A DNA stretch of 12,859 nucleotides from Baffinella frigidus (lineage: Eukaryota; Cryptophyceae; Cryptomonadales; Baffinellaceae). The position numbers were made by a program, and so were the translations under genes. Where the stretch lies: positions 205,040 through 217,898 of the forward strand of contig MU646895.1 of NCBI GenBank assembly GCA_026770585.1, given 5' to 3'. Below, one piece after another: positions 1 through 7,649 of this stretch (the first letter of the stretch is position 1; each line of letters begins with the position of its first letter). Under the pieces are notes generated by a model. It had not been told where the DNA came from. It did no database searches and saw only the letters and a list, made by a program, of their open reading frames with translations.

Positions 1-1270
1 AGGGGTGGGGTCTGGGGTTTCTAGAGGACCTCAAGGGAGGGAGGAAGCTACCTCGTCGCCCATGAGTTTGCAAACCCTGTCAACCTCAGCAACCTAGTAC
101 AAAACCGTGTCGCCCATGTGCAGAATAGTGCATGTTTGGTGCTTCACAACCTTTCTGCGAACAAAGAGGTTTCGCGGTCGATTTGCATGCGAGCAGGTGC
201 TGTTTGGTGGCTCGGCGCTGTCCGGCCCGCGGTCCTTAACTCACGAATCCTCATCAAAAAGGGAGCCACCTTAGTTCTGGCGCGTCCTGGGTTAGCACCG
301 GCGCATCCTGGGGCAACACAAACGTTAGTACGGGGCTATGCTTGGGAGGGAGGGAGGGATGAAGGTACCTCGTCGCCCATGAGGAGTTGGTCCGGGCCGC
401 GGTCCTTCTCTCGCTTCCACACGGAGAGGAACTGCTCGACCCCCCGCGCGCGGATCTCGTTCCCTGCCACCAGCCATCCCAAGTGGCTCAAGTAGTGCCC
501 TGGAAGGTCTTCGATGTTACCTTGGATCGGGCGACCCCGAACCGACCCCGATCCAAAGTAAATCGAAAATGCCCCAGAGAGCTATTTGAGCCACCTCCAA
601 GGGCTAGTGGTGCGTCAACGACAGGGTCAGCGCCTCCGTGTTTGCCCATCGCGCGTGTGTGTTTCCCTTGAGGTGTTTGCCCCGCCGCGGTCAGCGTCAA
701 CGCCACGTTCAGCGCGAGGTTCATAGACCTAGCTAGAAGCTGGCTGTACTGGCGTCTGGGAGTGTCTCTCTACTGGAGCGTGAGAACGGAGTCCTGTTTG
801 ATGCGCCCCGCGCGCGGATCTCGTTCCCTGCGGTCGCTTGTGGACGCGGTCAGCGTCAACGACACGTTCAGCGCGGGGTTCTTCCATAGCCATGTTTGCT
901 CGGGCTGATGTAGTTCCCTGCGTCAACGACGGCCAGTCAGCGCTGCCCCTCGCCATGTTTGGTGCGGCTGCACCTCCTGTCCCCAGGCGCCGTGCTGGCC
1001 GATGCTGCCTCGTTCGTGCCTCGTTCGTGCTGGGCTGCATCCTGCATCAGATGCCCAGCCTTCTCTCGAGGGTGAGGGCTGTCCTTTTCCGGGGGGGGTT
1101 CTCACCGAGCAAGCGGGTCTCGGCCCAGGGGCGGGGGGTCCCCGCATTGAGGAGGCCGGCAAAGGCATCTCTAGGTGCCGCGAAGAGCATGAGGCCCAGT
1201 GGCACGGTCCACAGTGCTGGCGAACGCATCGTGCGCCTAGGAGAGAAGTGTCTTGTGGGGTCATAAATGG
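1..1270. other. GC-rich non-coding stretch with short shuffled duplications
   Basis: No recognisable gene is present. Open frames occur on both strands here but overlap each other and have no recognisable domain. Several segments appear twice. A GGGAGGGA..TACCTCGTCGCCCATGAG block lies at 35-66 and 351-382. A GCGCGCGGATCTCGTTCCCTGC block lies near 445-471 and 811-831. A CGGTCAGCGTCAACG.CACGTTCAGCGCG block lies near 690-718 and 848-876. A weaker GTCCGG.CCGCGGTCCTT pair lies near 219-236 and 390-407. A 22-bp imperfect tandem (GGCGCGTCCTGGGTTAGCACC type) lies at 278-320. The blocks recur in a partly conserved order, which suggests an old, rearranged segmental duplication. That is inference. Confidence 0.6.
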
Positions 1271-1800
1271 AGCTTATAAAAAAAAGGTACATTTGGGGAC
1301 GTGAACTTGGAGCCCTTTTGTTGGGAGAAACTCTTCAACGCCTCTCCTGCCGCCGATTTCGAATTTTCGAAAAATGTGTCCACTGTTTCCCTGGGCTCTC
1401 GTTCTCCTCTACATTTTTGAGTCTTACATCAATTCGATCGGACATCGCACGGCGGCAGGAGGCTGCCCCGCGCGCGCGACTCAAGCCATCCCCAGGGCGG
1501 CCAAATTCAAATCCGCGATCTTAAATGTCGTAAATGTCTTTTAGCCGAGATTTTGGATATCAATTGATGACCGCAGGTGCTAAGTCGGCGTTTAGAACGA
1601 CTCAAATTCACCCCGACTCTTCAAGGCGTCGGAACCCCACTGAATATTTCCTTTTGCGAAAATTAATTCCTCGCCCCTCCCCACACCTCAGTAACTCAAG
1701 TCCATCACGGGTGCGTACATCGCGCTAATAACGGTCTCTCCTTTTTCTCCTGGCGGGCTAGACTCCTGCCTCACTCGACATCAGACTCGAGAGCAATATC
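1271..1800. other. Unassigned spacer; no gene seen
   Basis: The only motif-like feature at the left end is an AT-run, TTATAAAAAAAAGG, near 1273. It could pass for a TATA box, but no plausible gene follows. An AAAATTAATTCCTCGCCCC motif near 1661 recurs as AAAATTAATTCCCCGCGCCCC near 2010 and AAAATTGATTCCCCGCCCC near 2036. The sequence at 1771-1800 is duplicated at 2065-2092 (see findings). Confidence 0.5.
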
Positions 1801-1926
1801 ATCCGGGAACAAATATTTTTCTTTTCAAAAATTGCACGAAAATTACTACACAATTGCTTCGGAAGTGACCCGTTGTGTAGCAATTTTCATTGCCAGATTT
1901 TGAAAGAAAAATACTTGTTCCCGGAT
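1801..1926. repeat. Foldback (MITE-like) element, family F copy 1
   Basis: The left arm (1801-1853) and right arm (1873-1926) are near-complete reverse complements over about 53 nt, with a 19-nt central loop. Both arms start from ATCCGGGAACAA at the outer end and reach CTACACAA at the loop. Single-arm relatives occur at 9682-9733 (inverted) and 12201-12254. No transposase is encoded. A long imperfect hairpin repeated elsewhere in the window fits a non-autonomous foldback or MITE element. No clear target-site duplication is visible. Confidence 0.85.
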
Positions 1927-2107
1927 TAATTACCAAGCTCTACCCTTTCTACGGAAGGGTGTGTCGTTGGGCTTTATTGGGTGGAATTAATTTTTCAGAT
2001 TGAACCGGGAAAATTAATTCCCCGCGCCCCACCGCAAAATTGATTCCCCGCCCCAAACAATGCATCACTCGACAACAAGCTCGAGAGCAATACCTAGCTC
2101 TGCCCAG

Positions 2108-2245
2108 ACTGCCCGAGTTTTATTCTTGCTCGACCTAAAGGCTTTCTATCGGAACAGTTTTAAGAACTAGGCAGAATAAAATAGTTTTTTAAAACTAGGC
2201 AAAATAGATAGTTTTGAGCACTAGGCAGAATAAAACCCGGGCAGT
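2108..2245. repeat. Small TIR element (E) with internal tandem repeats
   Basis: The terminal inverted repeats at 2108-2126 (ACTGCCCGAGTTTTATTCT) and 2227-2245 match in 18 of 19 positions. Between them, three direct repeats of an ACTAGGCAgAATAaaATAGTTTT unit start at 2166, 2194 and 2220. The last of these merges into the right TIR. The element is non-coding and about 138 bp long, consistent with a MITE. TA dinucleotides do not clearly flank it. Confidence 0.7.
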
Positions 2246-2640
2246 GCTAGAATACGTTGTGTGGCGCTTAGTTCCTTGTCTTACACGGCCCTTACAAAAG
2301 GGAATATGTGGCGGCCATTTTGGGTTCGATCCGTAATAACCGCATTTCTCTCTCGATAAGCAAGATCAACTGTGGTGGTAGGTTGGAGCCACTGCCACAA
2401 CTCACTGTGAAACCCCCATAACCTTGCATCCTTAGGTGCCATTAGAGCCTAGACACCCAACCAATCTACCAACACAACCCTACTCGCTTGCTGTGAGCCT
2501 CGATCAGACAGGTAGCGAGCCTAGGTCATGGGCCAGGTCGCGAGCCTCTAGTTGACTGATGTGAAGGGTCAATGGACTTGCGCACATCCTTCAGGAATCG
2601 AGAATAGGTTGACGCCACAAAGGGTCGGCGCCAGGTTCGT
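2246..2640. other. Unassigned spacer; no gene seen
   Basis: Nothing supportable was found in about 395 bp upstream of the first telomere-like array. A GGGTTCGATCC string near 2321 looks like a tRNA T-arm, but no acceptor or anticodon stem surrounds it (see rejected items). Confidence 0.5.
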
Positions 2641-3158
2641 AAATCCTAAACCCTAAACCAATAACCCTAAACCCTGAACCCTAAACCCTAAACCCCATAC
2701 CGACCCGAAACCCTGAACTCTAAACCCGAAACCCTAAACCCTAAACCATACACCATAAACCATAAACCCTGAATCCTCAACCCCAAACCCTAAACCCTAA
2801 ACACCAAACCCTAAATCCTACACCCTCAACCCTGAACCCTGAACCCTACACCCCAAACTCTAAACCCTAAACCCCAAACCCTAAACCCTACACCCTAAAA
2901 CAAAACCCTGAACCCTCAACCCTAAACCCTGAACCCTGAACCCCAAAACCCTGAACCCTGAACCCTGAACCCTGCACCATGAACCCTAAACTCTGCACTC
3001 TGCACCCTAAACCCTGAACCCTGAACTCTGAACCCCAAACCCCAAACCCTGAACCCTGAACTCTGGACCCTGGACCCTAGACCCTGGACCCTAAACCCTG
3101 AACCCTGGACCCTGAACCCTGGACCCTGGACCCTGGACCCTCAACCCTCAACCCTCAC
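2641..3158 (-). repeat. Interstitial telomere-like array, CCCTAAA orientation
   Basis: About 515 bp of degenerate 7-mers show the C-rich strand on the plus strand. The left third is mainly CCCTAAA with CCCCAAA variants. The middle is dominated by CCCTGAA. The right end (from about 3060) is dominated by CCCTGGA and then CCCTCAA. It is flanked on both sides by unrelated non-telomeric DNA, so it is interstitial and not a chromosome end as presented here. The C-rich strand on plus is opposite to every later array in the window. Confidence 0.93.
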
Positions 3159-3160
3159 TC

Positions 3161-3242
3161 AGTACTTTGGCGGTGCGAGATGGAGTTTTATTAGACTGAA
3201 AGGTCTGTCCTAGTTGACTAATCTCCAAGGGGCAAAAGTACT
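3161..3242. repeat. Small foldback element beside the telomere-like array
   Basis: The ends AGTACTTTGGC (3161) and GCAAAAGTACT (to 3242) are inverted copies with one mismatch. GAGATGGAG and TAATCTC-type pairing continues the imperfect hairpin inward over about 82 bp. It begins two bases after the last telomere-like unit. It is non-coding, and the assignment is weaker than for the other elements. Confidence 0.45.
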
Positions 3243-3447
3243 AAGTTAATCCGGGGACATATTTGATTGAAACGAAAATGGATCCCTGTGTGTTCATAGG
3301 AGTTTCAAGAAGATTAATTAGGGCCCTAAGTAAATTTAAGTAGGGCAGAATCCGGTTTGATAGTCCATTTTCTTTTACATTAAACATGTTCTCGGATGAA
3401 AGTGACGCATCCTTCGTGATCCTGAGCCCCCTGCGACCGCGTACATA

Positions 3448-3549
3448 TCCCTTAAGTGGCCAGTAGCCTCTTACGCTTCTGTGCAGAGCTCTAGGTAGGG
3501 GCATACCACCTCATTGGGGTCAAATATAACCCCATGGTCACTTGAGGGA
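3448..3549. repeat. MITE-like element, family A copy 1
   Basis: It is flanked by TA on both sides (3446-3447, 3550-3551). The ends are TCCCTTAAGTGGCCA and TGGTCACTTGAGGGA. Inside are AGAGCTCTAGG and a near-palindrome GGGGTCAAATATAACCCC at 3516-3533. It matches the copies at 6450-6548 and 6682-6782 in the same orientation. TA-flanked TIRs and lack of coding capacity suggest a Tc1/mariner-like MITE. Superfamily is inference. Confidence 0.8.
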
Positions 3550-3667
3550 TACCAGGGTACCTCGAATTCAACAACACGCGAAACCTAGTAGGACCGCCTT
3601 AGGGTCCTGCTGATATGACTACTGTAGGTTCCCAAGGAAGCACATCAGCTACACTAGCAAAAAGATA

Positions 3668-3773
3668 GAACCTCGCTGACAAGAAAGGTCACCACTAGGA
3701 CCACTAGAGGGCCATAGAGACATAGGCCTGCTGTAGCATTCCTAGGGGCGGCGTTTTCTTCTGAGCCAGGTAC
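3668..3773. repeat. Decayed family B MITE-like element
   Basis: Left GAACCTCGCTGACAAGAAAGG and right TTTTCTTCTGAGCCAGGTAC are diverged inverted ends of the same type as the intact copies at 5861-5977, 6041-6162 and 6574-6679. The interior keeps the CTAGGACC...CCTAGGGG pairing. A further B-like left end, AGGGTACCTCG, lies at 3554-3564 immediately after family A copy 1 and may be a truncated copy. Confidence 0.55.
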
Positions 3774-3774
3774 A

Positions 3775-4100
3775 CCATTCTGCAGGATTACAGGACAAGT
3801 TTCAGTGTCCACCTATGGCGGGGGCTCGATTTCTTGAGTAGCTACATTCCCTGTAGGGCTCGACACAGCCGTATTAGCAAACACATAGCACCTTCGCCCA
3901 GCCAAACCGCATCGCGAGAGACGAGCCGCGACTGTACCGACTTCACTCTGCGCACATGTACATGCACTTCCACATTTTCGCCCCTCTTGTCCATTGCCTA
4001 GCCACCCCTACATCTGTACATGTGGCATCCTCTCTCCACGCCCCACAGGTGGCATGCGTGTCCCTCAGCCAGAGGCGTCGATGGCACGATCCGCCCTAGC
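3775..4100. other. Unassigned spacer; no gene seen
   Basis: There are no significant repeats or plausible coding frames. Small inverted words such as ACATGTACATG near 3954 and TGTACATGT near 4015 are too short to interpret. Confidence 0.45.
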
Positions 4101-4960
4101 TTCCTGGAAGCGCATGACGCGATGCGCGCGCTAGTGCTCCAGCTCGCGCATGCGCAGGAGAAACTGCCCCCCCAAAAGATCTTGCACTGAACTAGGGTGG
4201 AAGGGACACACGGGGGTGCCAGCCGATGCAGTGCGGCGCACGGGGGCGGCGTGTGAACCGACGGGGCAGATCTCCTGTGCGCCCGTGCGTGGTCGGTGCG
4301 CCCGTGCGCAATCCTGCTCACGCATGCGCAGGAGGCAGTACTGCCTCCCAGCAGCAGCCTGCGCTGCGTTGGGGCGGAAGGCAGCCCCCGGCGTGCGGGA
4401 CAGATCTCCTGAGACGTGGAGGACGGTGGGGCAGATCTCCTGAGGCGTGGAGGACAGTCTGGCGAGCGCAGGCGGGTCGGTCACCGCGTTGCGGTCGCGG
4501 GCCGCGGTCGTGGACTTCGGCCAGGAGTTTGGGCGCGTCGGACGCGAGCGGTCTGCGGGTGCGGGTGTGTCGCGGGTGGTCAGGCGAGATGCCTTGTAGC
4601 GGTGCCCAAGCTCTTTCCATGCGACGGCTGACGACTGCCCCATCGAACGGGTCTTGGTGCACCTGCAAGGACGGCGTGGGTGCGCTAGGCACTCGCCGAC
4701 AGCGTGGTACTGGACGGGGAACCTGAGAGCCTGCGGCGGCGCTGCCCGCTGCGGGGCCAAGATCAGGAGCTGGTCCATGCTCAAGCGAGGAAGCAGGCTC
4801 TCCAGTTCCTCGGAGGGCGCCAGCGACTGGCGGCGCGGGATGCGGGCGGCGCGGCGGGCGGCGTGAGCGGGTTGTGCGGTGTTCGGCATAAAGTCGCGGC
4901 GTGTTCCGTGTGTGTGCGGCGGGAGGGTGTGCCTGTGTGTTCGATCAGATATTTGGTAGA
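4101..4960. other. GC-rich, CpG-rich island with short repeats; doubtful ORF
   Basis: This is the most GC- and CpG-rich part of the window. Its longest open frame, 4131-5027 on the minus strand (298 codons), has no recognisable domain. It competes with overlapping frames on both strands and is rich in Arg, Pro, Ala and Thr, as expected from GC-rich DNA lacking stops. I do not call it a gene, although an exon cannot be excluded. A CGCATGCGCAGGAG block occurs near 4147 and 4321. A 31-bp tandem pair CAGATCTCCTGAG.CGTGGAGGAC starts at 4401 and 4432, with a partial copy near 4267. Confidence 0.6.
4331..4348. repeat. Perfect 18-bp palindrome
   Basis: GGAGGCAGTACTGCCTCC is fully self-complementary. 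It directly follows the palindrome CGCATGCG, inside the GC-rich island. Confidence 0.85.
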
Positions 4961-5122
4961 CGGGGATAACGGGGGCCATTTTTTTTGTTACTACAGCCCG
5001 GACAGCGCACAATAGCCCGGGCAGCAAGGACGAGATGAATCAAAGAAGACAGGAGGCCGGTCACCTGGGGGTAGATTTGATAGATGGACGTCGCTGACAA
5101 ACTATTTTTCTTTTTTAGGGGG

Positions 5123-5201
5123 TCGCGAGATTTGGATAACGAAATGGAAGAGGGGCATTTTTCTCGCGAGGTCTTGATGCTGCATGTCGCTGATCAGCGA
5201 C
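5123..5201. repeat. Inverted repeat followed by a 16-bp palindrome
   Basis: TCGCGAGA near 5123 is inverted as TCTCGCGA near 5162. GTCGCTGATCAGCGAC at 5186-5201 is a perfect 16-bp palindrome, extended by TGCA on both sides with one unpaired base. No coding context is visible. Confidence 0.6.
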
Positions 5202-5342
5202 TGCAGTCATGCCCCACCAAGTGCCTCTCTGGAATGTCAAACCTATGAGAGGTGGAGGCATGAGTCTTGGAAGGTCAAATGTGGTACAACCATCGCGGAA
5301 TAGCCACGGGGTAAATTCAACCACATACAGCCGGATGGAGGA

Positions 5343-5415
5343 GTCGGCTCCCTGAAGGAGCCGACCTGAGTTGGATTGGCTAACCGATCGGATGACCGGT
5401 TAACCAATACAACTC
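5343..5415. repeat. Two adjacent strong hairpins
   Basis: Hairpin 1 is a perfect 9-bp stem, GTCGGCTCC/GGAGCCGAC, with the loop CTGAA (5343-5365). Hairpin 2 has 19-nt arms at 5368-5386 and 5397-5415 (17 of 19 paired) and a 10-nt loop. The pair is separated by two bases and followed by CTCCCTTTTT. It could be a foldback DNA element or a structured RNA. There is no evidence of transcription. Confidence 0.7.
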
Positions 5416-5419
5416 CTCC

Positions 5420-5660
5420 CTTTTTCAAGAACCCGACCCCGCCCGGAATGATAGATCTATACCGATGAGACCGGGCTGTTAAGTCTGTCAAAACTCGTGG
5501 ACCTACCAAACCTCTCCTTCGTCGTTTACTTCATCCGCGCCAATCTTCGGGGAGCATCCCTCGGAGACAGACTGAGCGGGGTAAAACATGGACCGATCAT
5601 AGTCTGATAATGGCACGGGTTAGGCAATAACGGCGAACCCTCTTTAATAAATTCAGTAAT
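5420..5660. other. Unassigned spacer; no gene seen
   Basis: No repeat or coding feature could be supported. Confidence 0.4.
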
Positions 5661-5751
5661 CAGTCATCGGCGAGGGGGTCAAATTTGACCCCCGAGAGGT
5701 GTTAGGCAGGTCCTAGGGCACGGCGAATGGGCCTACTCGCCACTTAAGGGA
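5661..5751. repeat. Family A MITE-like element, inverted and decayed copy
   Basis: The right end GCCACTTAAGGGA, followed by TA, is the reverse complement of the family A left end. The interior GTCCTAGG and the perfect 20-bp palindrome GGGGGTCAAATTTGACCCCC at 5674-5693 match the central modules of the other copies. The opposite end (about 5661) is eroded, so that boundary is approximate. Confidence 0.65.
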
Positions 5752-5860
5752 TATTCTACGTGCTTACCTCTCTCATCAGGAGGCACCTACCCCCTAGGAC
5801 CCTACATTAGGCCTACATATGGCCCTACGGTGTAGGCCTATGCCTACATGTAGAGCCCTA

Positions 5861-5977
5861 CGGGGGTACCTCGCTCATAAGAAACCGCCTCCTCCTAGGA
5901 ACCTCCAGTAGGCCTATGCCTAGGGCCCTACGGCGACCCTAGGGGGGGGACATTTTCTTATGAGCGAGGTACCCCTG
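5861..5977. repeat. MITE-like element, family B copy 1
   Basis: The inverted ends GGGGTACCTCGCTCATAAG.. (5863-5884) and the complementary arm at 5954-5975 match over 22 of 22 bases. TA flanks both sides (5859-5860, 5978-5979). The interior pairs CCTAGG and GGGCCCTA-type words. It is non-coding. The preceding 5771-5858 also consists of inverted CCTAC/GTAGG words and may be a degraded relative. Confidence 0.85.
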
Positions 5978-6040
5978 TAGGAGTATTCTCAGGAGCATGG
6001 GACCCTCCCAGAATCGGTGCGTTTCCTTGATTCGGAGGTA

Positions 6041-6162
6041 CAGGGGTACCTCGCTCATAAGAAACCGCCTCCCCCTAGGACCCTACGGTAGGACCATGAC
6101 TAGGGCCCTATGGTGGTCCTAGGGTGTGTGTGTGGACGTTTCTTGTGAGCGAGGTACCCCTG
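6041..6162. repeat. MITE-like element, family B copy 2
   Basis: The ends CAGGGGTACCTCGCTCATAA and the complementary right arm (TTGTGAGCGAGGTACCCCTG) differ at one position over about 24 bases. TA lies on the left (6039-6040) and TT on the right. The interior repeats the CCCCCTAGGACC ... GGTCCTAGGG pairing. Confidence 0.88.
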
Positions 6163-6213
6163 TTATGCTCCGGACCCGCCATAAAGGTGTTGTTGCGGAG
6201 TTTTATCCTGGCG

Positions 6214-6328
6214 TTTCCGCGCAAGAAGTATTGTAACTGGAGTGCCCGCCAAATGTTTTCTACGTGCTGATTTCCGCGCTAAATGTGTTTTAAACTGGCG
6301 TTCCCGCTAAATGTATTCTACGTGCTGA
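6214..6328. repeat. 57-bp imperfect tandem duplication
   Basis: Two adjacent units (6214-6270, 6271-6328) share TTTCCGCGC, AACTGG, CCCGC.AAATGT and TTCTACGTGCTGA. The open frame crossing the second unit is not a convincing gene. Confidence 0.7.
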
Positions 6329-6351
6329 ACACGGCGCCGTCCATGTCGTCA

Positions 6352-6402
6352 TCCAATGGCTCCAATGACAGCGGCGTCAATGGCTCCAACGACTCCGATC
6401 CG
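6352..6402. repeat. Short minisatellite, CAATGGCTCCAA.GAC units
   Basis: Two CAATGGCTCCAA(T/C)GAC units about 27 bp apart are separated by AGCGGCGT. Read on the plus strand they give the low-complexity peptide NGSNDSGVNGSNDSD within a 61-codon frame that ends inside the next MITE. This is not taken as a gene. Confidence 0.45.
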
Positions 6403-6449
6403 TCCAGGTTGCGAGGCCCACTCCTGCACATTGTGTATAAATTTCAGTA

Positions 6450-6548
6450 TCCCTTAAGTGGCCAGTAGCCAATACGCTCCTACCGTAGGGCACACGTAGG
6501 AGCCTAGGACCTATGGGGGGTCATATGACCCCATGGCCACTTCAGGGA
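6450..6548. repeat. MITE-like element, family A copy 2
   Basis: The ends are TCCCTTAAGTGGCCA and TGGCCACTTCAGGGA. TA lies on the left and TC on the right. Internal modules are a TCCTAC/GTAGGA hairpin, CCTAGG, and the perfect palindrome GGGGTCATATGACCCC at 6517-6532. The flank CGATAAATCGGTCCAGGAT downstream is repeated after copy 3. Confidence 0.88.
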
Positions 6549-6573
6549 TCGATAAATCGGTCCAGGATGCATA

Positions 6574-6679
6574 CAGGGGTACCTGGCTGATAAGAAAGCG
6601 CTTCCCCCTAGGACCCTACAGTAGGGCCCTATGGTGGTCCTAGGGAGGGGGGCAGTTTCTTATGAGCGAGGTACCCCTG
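6574..6679. repeat. MITE-like element, family B copy 3
   Basis: The 106-bp element has ends CAGGGGTACCTGGCTGATAA and the inverted GAGCGAGGTACCCCTG, with two mismatches over about 24 bases. TA flanks both sides (6572-6573, 6680-6681). The right TA is shared with the start of family A copy 3. The interior carries CCCCCTAGGACC and GGTCCTAGGG. Confidence 0.88.
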
Positions 6680-6681
6680 TA

Positions 6682-6782
6682 TCCCTTCAGTGGCGAGGAG
6701 GCTCATACGCCCTACCGTAGGGTATACGCAGGCGCCTAGGACCTATGGGGGGTCAATTTTGACCCCATGGCCACTTCAGGGA
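6682..6782. repeat. MITE-like element, family A copy 3
   Basis: The ends are TCCCTTCAGTGGC and GCCACTTCAGGGA (complementary), TA-flanked on both sides. The CCTACCGTAGGG palindrome, CCTAGG and GGGGTCAATTTTGACCCC (6749-6766) are present. CGATAAATCGGTCCAGGAT follows directly, as after copy 2. The copy 2 and copy 3 blocks are therefore a local duplication including flank. Confidence 0.88.
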
Positions 6783-6844
6783 TACGATAAATCGGTCCAG
6801 GATACATTTATGCATTCAAATCGAACCAAGTGTTTCCAACACAT

Positions 6845-6966
6845 CAATATTACAAGTCAAATTATCAACATTTCGGACGCTTCGAACCAGTTTTCGGCGC
6901 CGCCGCAATATTACAAGCCAACTCATCAATATTTTGGACGTTTCGCACCGGTTTTCGTCGCGTCCC
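6845..6966. repeat. 61-bp imperfect tandem duplication
   Basis: Units 6845-6905 and 6906-6966 share CAATATTACAAG.CAA, ATCAA.ATTT.GGACG.TTCG and TTTTCG with scattered substitutions. No gene call follows from the frames across it. Confidence 0.75.
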
Positions 6967-6990
6967 GCCGGGCCCTCGTTCCCCGCAGTC

Positions 6991-7050
6991 GGCGAGTTTG
7001 GTTTGATTTGGTTTGCGAGCGGCGAGTTTGCTCTGATTTGGTTTGAGACC
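6991..7050. repeat. 30-bp tandem pair, GGCGAGTTTG...TGATTTGGTTTG
   Basis: Two abutting 30-bp units (6991-7020, 7021-7050) are followed by a C homopolymer. Related AATCAAACC-type DNA in the opposite orientation lies at 9795-9835, close to another telomere-like array. Confidence 0.7.
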
Positions 7051-7236
7051 CCCCCCCCGTCGCCTTCGCCCCTGCGTCGAATCAAGCCTCATCTCAGACA
7101 ATGGATTTTTTAATGAGTTTCACTCGAGTCAACTCCCCCACAAAACCGTCAACTTAATATTTTAAATAGTAATAGTAAAAACATCGATTGAACTGTTCCC
7201 ATATGGGTGTCGACGGTGGATAGAAGGGGTGTGCTC

Positions 7237-7319
7237 GGGGGAGGCGACACGAGTCAAGAAGATGTCCAAGCGTCACCTACCAGAGTCGTATATCACCAAG
7301 TATACAACGTATACTGAGA
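7237..7319. repeat. Dispersed repeat R, copy 1
   Basis: It shares about 83 bp with 11149-11231, including an uninterrupted identical core of about 35 bp (7283-7316) ending in the inverted repeat AGTATAC-AAC-GTATACT. The sequence is non-coding in all frames and starts GGGGAGGCGACAC. The nature of the repeat is unknown. Confidence 0.8.
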
Positions 7320-7465
7320 GAAAAGAGTGGGGTACAGACTAGGCCAATCGGACGTGACGGGGACCACTCGTGTCCAGTTCTTACTGCAAGTGAGATCTAA
7401 ATTGCTGTCCGCTCCGTTATTGTACCCGTCGGTACAAAATTGGAGTCCGCTCCGTTTGGTACAAG

Positions 7466-7517
7466 TCTCTCTCTCTCTCTCCGTCTCTCTCTCGTCTCTC
7501 TTTCTCTCTATCTATCC

Positions 7518-7554
<37 letters not shown>

Positions 7555-7561
7555 CCTCTGG

Positions 7562-7598
<37 letters not shown>

Positions 7599-7599
7599 G
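7466..7599. repeat. (CT)n / (CTAT)n compound microsatellite
   Basis: CT runs surround a CTAT run at 7507-7555. They produce spurious Leu/Ser- and Ile/Tyr-rich frames on the plus strand. Confidence 0.95.
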
Positions 7600-7649
7600 C
7601 ATTTGCTTCCTTGCTGCCCGACCGTGGTGGGAGGCGCACCGCGCCGATT

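Noticed and set aside
1271-1284. TATA box for a downstream gene
   Set aside because: The AT-run is isolated and no credible coding sequence follows within several hundred bases.
2305-2325. GGCCATTTTGGGTTCGA resembling the end of the dinoflagellate spliced leader
   Set aside because: It differs from the leader as I recall it at several positions, lacks the downstream splice donor context, and is a single occurrence.
2280-2340. tRNA-like GGGTTCGATCC word
   Set aside because: No acceptor, D or anticodon stem can be built around it.
4131-5027. 298-codon minus-strand open frame
   Set aside because: It lies in the GC-rich island where several frames on both strands lack stops. The translation is Arg/Pro/Ala-rich with no motif or repeat of known type, so it is most likely chance. 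Transcript evidence would overturn this.
5343-5410. Bacterial-type rho-independent terminator
   Set aside because: The stem-loop followed by CTCCCTTTTT fits superficially, but there is no upstream gene and the window is eukaryotic in character.
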